This document shows positions 1-5,487 of a stretch of 6,933 nt of DNA, one piece after another. Source of the DNA: Flavobacteriales bacterium (GTDB lineage: Bacteria; Bacteroidota; Bacteroidia; Flavobacteriales_D; Sanyastnellaceae); NCBI GenBank assembly GCA_015663855.1, contig DQRJ01000014.1, forward strand, positions 1 through 6,933, written 5' to 3'. The notes beneath the pieces are model-generated. The model saw nothing but the letters and a program-made list of their open reading frames with translations. It searched no databases and was not told the origin of the DNA. Each line of letters begins with the position of its first letter. Position 1 is the stretch's first letter. Position numbers and translations under genes: made by a program.

Positions 1-2525
1 ACGGGCCAAGATATCGTAGGAGCGTGGAAACCGTAATCGATGAGTCGTTTTGCGATATCGATAACTTCGACTCCGCACGACTTAAAAGCTCGGCAGTCTA
101 TGATCATTTCGTGCGCAACGGTGTTGTTTTTCCCTTGATATAGAATCTCATAAGGGCCATCTAGTCGTGCCTTGAGATAATTCGCGTTCAAAATCGCAAC
201 TTCGGTCGCTTGAGTCACGCCCTTTACTCCCAGCATACGAATGTAAGCATACGGGATAAGTCCTATTAAGGCACTCCCGAATGGCGCAGCGCTAACAGCC
301 GAAATTGACTGCTCGCCTCCTGTATGGACTATAGAATGTCCGGGCAGAAATGGTGTAAGATGCTGCGCAACTCCGATAGGCCCGACTCCAGGCCCGCCCC
401 CTCCATGAGGTATCGAAAATGTCTTGTGAAGATTGAGGTGACAAACGTCCGCCCCGATATTTCCCGGACTTGTAAGTCCCACTTGAGCGTTCATGTTAGC
501 ACCGTCCATATAAACTTGCCCGCCGTGAGCGTGAATGGTTTCTGTAATTTCTAGAATCCCCTCCTCGTAAACTCCGTGAGTAGAAGGGTAGGTTATCATA
601 ATAGAGCTTAGGTTCTTACTATGAAGATTCGCTTTTTCTTTCAGGTCGTCAATATCAATGTCCCCATTGTCTTTACAACCCACCACCACTATCTTCAGTC
701 CTGCCATAGCTGCACTAGCCGGATTCGTTCCATGAGCACTCGAAGGAATCAGACACACATTTCTATACCCCTCACCCAGACTTTCATGATATGCCTTAAT
801 TACAAGCATCCCGGCATATTCACCATTAGCACCGCTATTCGGTTGAAGAGTCACTCTATCGAATCCCGTTATCTGTGCCAAATCGCTCTCTAGCGCTCGC
901 AAAATCTCTATCATCCCCTTCGCTTGTTCAGGTGGACAAAATGGATGAAGCTCAGCAAATTTATACCAAGCAATCGGTAGAAGTTCTGTCGCCGCATTCA
1001 ATTTCATAGTGCACGATCCCAGAGGAATCATTCCATGAACGAGTGAAAAATCACGATTCTCAAGATATTTAATATACCGCATCATAGCCGTCTCAGACCT
1101 ATGGGTATTGAACACCTTATGGTCGAGATAGTCGACATCGCGTATGAGGGTTCCTAAAAATGCTCTATCGATCTGAACACCTTGAATTAGAGGGACAGCG
1201 AAGGCTGAGCATAGATTTGTAAGGTCTTCGATATTCGTGCGTTCGTTCAAGGAAACCCCTACGTGCTCGCCATCGTTGAAATAACGAATGTTAATCTTCA
1301 ATGCGTTCGCTCTAGCAATAAGAGCGTTTATTGCGTCCGTTCCTCCCTTCACTCGAATTTTAAGCGTGTCGAAATAGCAGTTATTTACAACCTCCATCGT
1401 GGAGTTAGCGTTTAGAGCTGTCGCAAATGATTTGGTTCGAACATGAATTCTTTCTGCAATATTACGTAGGCCTTTAGGCCCGTGATAAACTGCGTACATA
1501 GAAGCCATAACAGCGAGAAGAGCTTGAGCAGTACAGATATTAGAGGTTGCTTTATCGCGGCGGATGTGCTGTTCGCGAGTTTGTAAAGCCATTCTAAGAG
1601 CTGGATCTCCATTTCTGTCTATGCTTACCCCGATAATCCTCCCTGGGAAACTTCTTTTATAACTTTCGTCCGCAGCAAAAAAGGCCGCATGTGGTCCTCC
1701 GTATCCCATAGGTACTCCGAATCTTTGTGAACTTCCCACAACGACATCTGCACCCATTTCGCCCGGACTCTTAAGCATCAGAAGCGCCATTAAGTCGGTC
1801 GCCATCACGACTTTCACATCGGAAGCGTGCGCCGATTTGACTAAAGATTCGAAATCTTCCGCTTCGCCATTCGCATCTGGATATTGTAGTAAACACCCGA
1901 ATATCTCATCTGTAAAGTCCCACTCCGAACGAGGCGCTTCGAGAATGGTAATTCCGAGCGGCTTCGCTCGTGTCTTCATTACATCGAAGGTTTGGGGATA
2001 GACCGCCGTATCTACAATAAAAGTATTCGCTCCGGCCTTAGCTTGCTTACGAGGACGAGTAGAAAATAACATCGCCATAGCTTCCGCTGCAGCTGTTGCC
2101 TCATCGAGAAGAGAAGCATTCGCAATTTCCTTTCCTGTAAGATCACAAACCATGGTTTGGAAATTCAGGAGAGCTTCAAGACGACCCTGGGCAATCTCCG
2201 CCTGATATGGCGTGTAAGCGGTATACCAACCGGGATTCTCTAAAACGTTCCTCCTGATTACACTCGGAACTTCAGTCGGGTAATACCCCATACCTATATA
2301 GTTCCTGAAAGTAACGTTCTTCGAAGCTAGAGCATCTACGTGTTCGAGATACTCGCTCTCCGTCAAAGCGGTAGAGAGATTTAAGGGTTCCCTAAGGCGA
2401 ATCGCCGTAGGCACAGTCTTATCGATAAGTTCGTTTATCGAGCTACAGCCGATGGCTGCTAGCATTTTGGTTTGGTCTTCAAAACGAGGACCCATATGCC
2501 TAGAGGCAAAACTTCCTAATTCCAT
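1..2525 (-). CDS. gcvP: Glycine dehydrogenase (decarboxylating), P-protein of the glycine cleavage system; C-terminus cut by window edge
   Basis: This PLP enzyme of the cytosolic glycine cleavage system decarboxylates glycine and passes the aminomethyl group to the lipoyl arm of H-protein (GcvH). I translated the minus strand from the ATG at 2525-2523. It opens with the family's N-terminal signature (FASRHMGP, residues 6-13) and shows YIGMGYYPT near residue 80, LLDEATAAAEAM near 140, LGSCTMKLNA at 502-511, and the PLP site HLNLHKTFSIPHGGGGPG with Schiff-base Lys701. At the window edge it reads YGFHAPTISWP, a known C-terminal-region motif, in the same frame, so no frameshift is visible. 841 residues are present. 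Single-chain P-proteins run to about 950, so roughly 110 are missing. No Shine-Dalgarno precedes the ATG. No gcvT or gcvH lies in the window. Identification is very secure. Confidence 0.97.
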   Translation of the reverse strand, partial: MELGSFASRHMGPRFEDQTKMLAAIGCSSINELIDKTVPTAIRLREPLNLSTALTESEYLEHVDALASKNVTFRNYIGMGYYPTEVPSVIRRNVLENPGWYTAYTPYQAEIAQGRLEALLNFQTMVCDLTGKEIANASLLDEATAAAEAMAMLFSTRPRKQAKAGANTFIVDTAVYPQTFDVMKTRAKPLGITILEAPRSEWDFTDEIFGCLLQYPDANGEAEDFESLVKSAHASDVKVVMATDLMALLMLKSPGEMGADVVVGSSQRFGVPMGYGGPHAAFFAADESYKRSFPGRIIGVSIDRNGDPALRMALQTREQHIRRDKATSNICTAQALLAVMASMYAVYHGPKGLRNIAERIHVRTKSFATALNANSTMEVVNNCYFDTLKIRVKGGTDAINALIARANALKINIRYFNDGEHVGVSLNERTNIEDLTNLCSAFAVPLIQGVQIDRAFLGTLIRDVDYLDHKVFNTHRSETAMMRYIKYLENRDFSLVHGMIPLGSCTMKLNAATELLPIAWYKFAELHPFCPPEQAKGMIEILRALESDLAQITGFDRVTLQPNSGANGEYAGMLVIKAYHESLGEGYRNVCLIPSSAHGTNPASAAMAGLKIVVVGCKDNGDIDIDDLKEKANLHSKNLSSIMITYPSTHGVYEEGILEITETIHAHGGQVYMDGANMNAQVGLTSPGNIGADVCHLNLHKTFSIPHGGGGPGVGPIGVAQHLTPFLPGHSIVHTGGEQSISAVSAAPFGSALIGLIPYAYIRMLGVKGVTQATEVAILNANYLKARLDGPYEILYQGKNNTVAHEMIIDCRAFKSCGVEVIDIAKRLIDYGFHAPTISWP

Positions 2526-2563
2526 ATGATCAAAATGAAAGGGGACGAAGTAAAATGAATATG

Positions 2564-2592
2564 CAAAGATATATTTTATCACCTTTGTACAA
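2564..2592 (-). promoter_or_regulatory. Candidate Bacteroidota-type promoter for gcvP
   Basis: On the minus strand a TTG (2592-2590) is followed after 18 bases by TATCTTTG (2571-2564). This matches the Bacteroidota consensus TTG-N(17-23)-TAnnTTTG exactly. Transcription would begin near 2557-2560 and leave a leader of roughly 32-35 bases before the gcvP ATG. The -33 element overlaps the first base of the start codon of the divergent UbiA-like gene. Motif and spacing are seen in the sequence; promoter activity is inferred. Confidence 0.5.
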
Positions 2593-3470
2593 TGCTTCTT
2601 GAAAAGTTTCTTGGGTTTACGAATATTTTAATCGCTTTAGGTGCTGGCGCAACAGTTTTATTGACTGGAATTTCACTAGGATTAGATCTAGAATTACTTG
2701 ATCCATCGTATTTAATAACAGCATTAACTGGACTTGGATATACTGTACAGAGATTAATAAAGACTAGATTTTTTCCGCAAACCGCTAGGCCTATTGTTGT
2801 AGATTTTTATAAGAAATTTGGTCTAGGATTAGTGCTTTGTTGGGGGGCAATTCTTTTGGCGAGTGTAAATCTTGTGGCGATTGGAGGGTTCGGAGGGGTC
2901 ATGGGATTGGAGTTTACGCCCCAAGCACATTGTATGGGAGTCGTCCTAATTATTCTTGGCGCATCGTATGCAATTGTTCCGCTTAGAGAAAAGCCGTACT
3001 TAAAATTACCATTGATTTCAATCGTGTGGGCTCTCGCTACTGTTGTGTATCCTGTAATTCTAGTGGACTCCATCTCAATGGTTTCCATAGGAGTCTTGTG
3101 TGCGGCTTTTATTGCTCGATTGATTTATATCGCGGGAATTACTGTTCCGTTTGATGTGAGAGATTTGCAAATCGATGACCTTAAAATGAAAACGATGCCA
3201 CAGGTTATAGGCAAGGAGCAAGCGTTGAGGCGTGCGATGTGGCTTGTGGGTGGGGGGGGAGCGATTTGGTGTGGTTTGGCCTTAAGTGGGGTAGTAAATC
3301 CTATTGTGGGATACGGTCTGGCTCTACATGCTTTCATCACTATTCCTCTTGTTTCTCCTCAAATCGTGAATAAATTTAAGCGCGCAAACCATCTTACTTT
3401 GATTCTTGATGGAATGCTCTCTATGCAATTCGTAATTTTGCTGATATGGTATCTAACAATCCAAACCTAA
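2592..3470 (+). CDS. UbiA-like polytopic membrane protein (prenyltransferase superfamily), incomplete active-site signature
   Basis: This 292-residue, strongly hydrophobic protein has about eight or nine likely membrane helices (roughly 5-30, 38-52, 77-99, 112-130, 138-158, 160-184, 214-233, 236-255, 268-289). UbiA enzymes move an isoprenoid chain onto an aromatic or other acceptor inside the membrane, using two Asp-rich motifs that hold Mg-diphosphate. The second motif is clear: PFDVRDLQIDDLKMKTMPQVIG begins at residue 186, with Asp188, 191, 195 and 196. Where the first (NxxxDxxxD type) should lie, the protein reads GLGYTVQRLIK (47-57), with no Asp. I recall UbiA-like Bacteroidota proteins with this pattern and no known substrate, so catalysis is uncertain. 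The ATG at 2592 suits the family's N-terminus and no Shine-Dalgarno is present. The 3' end overlaps kynU by 25 bases. An 8-G tract lies at 3252-3259. Confidence 0.75.
   Translation: MLLEKFLGFTNILIALGAGATVLLTGISLGLDLELLDPSYLITALTGLGYTVQRLIKTRFFPQTARPIVVDFYKKFGLGLVLCWGAILLASVNLVAIGGFGGVMGLEFTPQAHCMGVVLIILGASYAIVPLREKPYLKLPLISIVWALATVVYPVILVDSISMVSIGVLCAAFIARLIYIAGITVPFDVRDLQIDDLKMKTMPQVIGKEQALRRAMWLVGGGGAIWCGLALSGVVNPIVGYGLALHAFITIPLVSPQIVNKFKRANHLTLILDGMLSMQFVILLIWYLTIQT
3433..3440 (+). promoter_or_regulatory. TAATTTTG box just before the kynU start; possible -7 element
   Basis: This is a perfect TAnnTTTG match ending five bases before the kynU ATG and lying inside the end of the UbiA-like gene. 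If it were a -7 element, transcription would start about at the ATG and give a leaderless mRNA. The nearest upstream TTG (3406-3408) is 24 bases away, slightly longer than the usual 17-23, so promoter activity is doubtful. The box could also arise by chance from the codons for Val-Ile-Leu. Confidence 0.25.
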
Positions 3471-4732
3471 CTCTTGCCCTCTCTCTTGATTCGGCCGATC
3501 CGCTAAGTTCTTTTAGAGAGAAGTTTCTAATTCCACAACACGATGGAAAAGATGCTCTTTACTTTACTGGGAATAGCCTGGGTTTACAACCTCGGTCTGC
3601 CTCTGACGCTCTTAAAACGGAGCTAGAAGATTGGGCGACTCTCGGAGTTACAGGTCATATCAGAGCACGAAACCCATGGATGCATTACCACGAACTCTTC
3701 ACTTCGCACCTTTCAGAAATGGCGGGAGCTCTTCCCTCGGAAGTCGTGGCAATGAATGCGCTTACAGTAAATCTACATCTACTTTTAGTGAGTTTTTACC
3801 GTCCTTCTGGGACCCGAACGAAGATCCTGTGTGAGGCGAAAGCGTTTCCTTCGGATCGTTACGCTCTTGTAAGCCAAATCCATTTTCATGGTGGCAACCC
3901 CGACATTGACCTTGTCGAGCTTGAACCACGAGAAGGAGAGCATTGTTTACGACTTGAAGATATTGAGAAGGTGATATTCGAGCTTGGGGACGAACTCGCA
4001 ACGGTGATGATAGGTGGTGTAAATTACTATACCGGCCAGCTCCACGACTTAAAGAATATTACCTCTGCAGCTCATAAGGTCGGTGCTACGTGCGGATTCG
4101 ATCTCGCTCACGGCATGGGCAATGTCCCGTTCGAATTACACGATTGGGATGTAGATTTTGCGAGCTGGTGTAGCTATAAGTATATGAATTCCGGCCCAGG
4201 CGCCGTGAGCGGCATTTACGTTCATGAACGCCATCACAATTCCGGTATTCCACGTCTCGAAGGATGGTGGGGACACGAAAAATCTACCCGATTTAAAATG
4301 GACCCAGACTATGTAAGTATGGGAACTGTCGAATCTTGGCAGATGAGTAACGCGCCCGTATTAAATATGGCCGTTCATAAAGCATCGCTCGAAATTTTCG
4401 AAGCTGCTGGAGGAATTAAAAAACTCCGAGAACGCTCTCTAAGACTTACCGCCTTTTTAGAAAAAACGGTTCACGAAGTTTCTGCTTCGACAGGCGTAAA
4501 TCTCGAAATCATTACCCCATCGAATCCTGAGCATAGAGGCGCACAACTTAGCATTGTGGCACATGGTCAAGGCCGCGACCTCTACGATAAACTTTCTTCA
4601 GAAGGAGTCATAGTAGATTGGCGTGAACCCGACGTTATAAGAATGGCCCCCGTTCCGCTTTATAACTCGTTCGAAGATATCGCGCGGTTTGGAATCATCT
4701 TAGAAGATGCCCTTCGAAATTCTCGAACTTGA
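3446..4732 (+). CDS. kynU: Kynureninase (PLP-dependent)
   Basis: Kynureninase splits L-kynurenine into anthranilate and L-alanine, or 3-hydroxykynurenine into 3-hydroxyanthranilate and alanine, in tryptophan breakdown and the kynurenine route to NAD. It is a cytosolic fold-type I PLP enzyme. The 428 residues match the family's usual length. Visible landmarks are LDSADPLSSFREKF (14-27), GNSLGLQP (42-49), the phosphate-binding region NALTVNLH (104-111), AFPSDRY (133-139), FDLAHGMGN with Asp219 and His222 (218-226), the Schiff-base site CSYKYMNSGPG with Lys245, GWWGH (273-277), and DWREPDVIR (391-399), which carries carboxylate-binding arginines. The ATG at 3446 gives a family-like N-terminus but overlaps the UbiA-like gene by 25 bases in another frame, which suggests coupled translation. 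No other kynurenine-pathway gene is in the window. The reading frame is intact and all key residues are present. Confidence 0.96.
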   Translation: MVSNNPNLTLALSLDSADPLSSFREKFLIPQHDGKDALYFTGNSLGLQPRSASDALKTELEDWATLGVTGHIRARNPWMHYHELFTSHLSEMAGALPSEVVAMNALTVNLHLLLVSFYRPSGTRTKILCEAKAFPSDRYALVSQIHFHGGNPDIDLVELEPREGEHCLRLEDIEKVIFELGDELATVMIGGVNYYTGQLHDLKNITSAAHKVGATCGFDLAHGMGNVPFELHDWDVDFASWCSYKYMNSGPGAVSGIYVHERHHNSGIPRLEGWWGHEKSTRFKMDPDYVSMGTVESWQMSNAPVLNMAVHKASLEIFEAAGGIKKLRERSLRLTAFLEKTVHEVSASTGVNLEIITPSNPEHRGAQLSIVAHGQGRDLYDKLSSEGVIVDWREPDVIRMAPVPLYNSFEDIARFGIILEDALRNSRT

Positions 4733-4774
4733 AATCGTACTCTAACTTGAACATTTCATTCCGACATTTGTAAC

Positions 4775-5470
4775 ATGGTAAAATCTCGATTCGCCGTTTT
4801 TGGTACAGGCCGATACGGAACTCAAATCGCACTTTCTCTCGCTAAACGTGGTGCTGAAGTTTACACTTTCGATATTAAACCTGAGCGTGCCGAAAATCTT
4901 AAAGAAGACGTTGCTCTCGCTATTACCCTTGATTCTACTGATAAAAAGGCCTTAAAAGCCCAAAACGTCCAAGAAATGGAGGCCGCCGTAGTTGCGATTG
5001 GCGAAAACTTCGAGGCGACCGTTCTTACTACTCTCAATCTCCTGGACTTAAAAATCCCTCGAATTATCGTTCGAGCAAACGATCATAACCAACATAGAAT
5101 CCTAAAGTCTCTCGGAGTAAAAGAAATTCTTAGTCCAGAAAGTGAGGTAGCAGCTGTTGTGACTGAACGTTTAATTAACCCTAGCATTCGCGGTTTCCTT
5201 CAACTGCCTGACGAGTACGAAATTGCTGAAATTAAAGCTCCACCTAACTGTTGTGGCAGAACATTAAAGGACATTTCTCTTGGTGCTCGTTACGGCCTCC
5301 GTCTAATTACTATTCGTCGTGAATTCGAAGAAATGGTCGATGGGAAAACCGAAGTCACTGAGCACATAATAGGAGTCCCTAAACAAGAAACTGAGATCCG
5401 AGAAACTGATACTTTGGTCGTATTCGGTGCTCTACAGTCTGTAACAAAATTTTTAGACATTAACGGATAA
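4775..5470 (+). CDS. KtrA/TrkA-type RCK (RCK_N + RCK_C) potassium uptake regulator
   Basis: A 231-residue soluble protein with the layout of KtrA, the cytosolic gating ring that binds nucleotides and controls a KtrB/TrkH-type K+ channel. An N-terminal Rossmann RCK_N domain covers about residues 4-135: FAVFGTGRYGTQIALSLAKR (6-25) carries the GxGxxG loop (Gly10, 12, 15), Asp33 ends the second strand to bind ribose, and a further DSTD turn lies at 53-56. The helix region HRILKSLGVKEILSPESEV (107-125) with Glu122 and Glu124 precedes an RCK_C domain (about 145-228) ending in ETDTLVVFG. The length fits KtrA (about 220) rather than the duplicated TrkA (about 450). The gene starts 42 bases after kynU, without a Shine-Dalgarno sequence. 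No channel subunit gene is in the window, so the exact partner is unknown. I leave the symbol blank because KtrA and TrkA-like paralogues cannot be separated here. Confidence 0.88.
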   Translation: MVKSRFAVFGTGRYGTQIALSLAKRGAEVYTFDIKPERAENLKEDVALAITLDSTDKKALKAQNVQEMEAAVVAIGENFEATVLTTLNLLDLKIPRIIVRANDHNQHRILKSLGVKEILSPESEVAAVVTERLINPSIRGFLQLPDEYEIAEIKAPPNCCGRTLKDISLGARYGLRLITIRREFEEMVDGKTEVTEHIIGVPKQETEIRETDTLVVFGALQSVTKFLDING

Positions 5471-5481
5471 AACGCGTTAAT
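5459..5481. repeat. Inverted repeat across the RCK gene stop codon
   Basis: ATTAACG (5459-5465) and CGTTAAT (5475-5481) are perfect inverted repeats of 7 bases with a 9-base loop. They span the stop codon of the RCK gene and most of the 17-base gap before the convergent gene. The stem is AT-rich and no run of T follows on either strand, so it would be a weak terminator at best. Confidence 0.3.
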
Positions 5482-5487
5482 TATGTT

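Noticed and set aside
1..2525. Several long open frames on either strand within the gcvP region (for example 324-554, 621-893, 1412-1612)
   Set aside because: They are antisense or out of frame to an unbroken GcvP reading frame with clear family motifs, and their translations resemble no protein I know.
2580..2587. CACCTTTG as a promoter for the UbiA-like gene
   Set aside because: First base mismatches the -7 consensus and no TTG lies 17-23 bases upstream. It is kept only as part of the TTTG pattern.
2526..2591. Small RNA, riboswitch or attachment site in the divergent intergenic region
   Set aside because: Only 66 bases, with no stem of useful length (GATA/TATC at 2568-2580 is four base pairs) and no repeats. 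There is no room for a glycine riboswitch.
4729..4751. CTTGAA repeated near the end of kynU as a possible operator
   Set aside because: Two short six-base copies in AT-rich DNA, one overlapping the kynU stop codon. Chance is a sufficient explanation.
5471..5478. AACGCGTT palindrome between the convergent genes
   Set aside because: An eight-base palindrome alone is weak evidence for a binding site, and it is already part of the inverted repeat at the junction.
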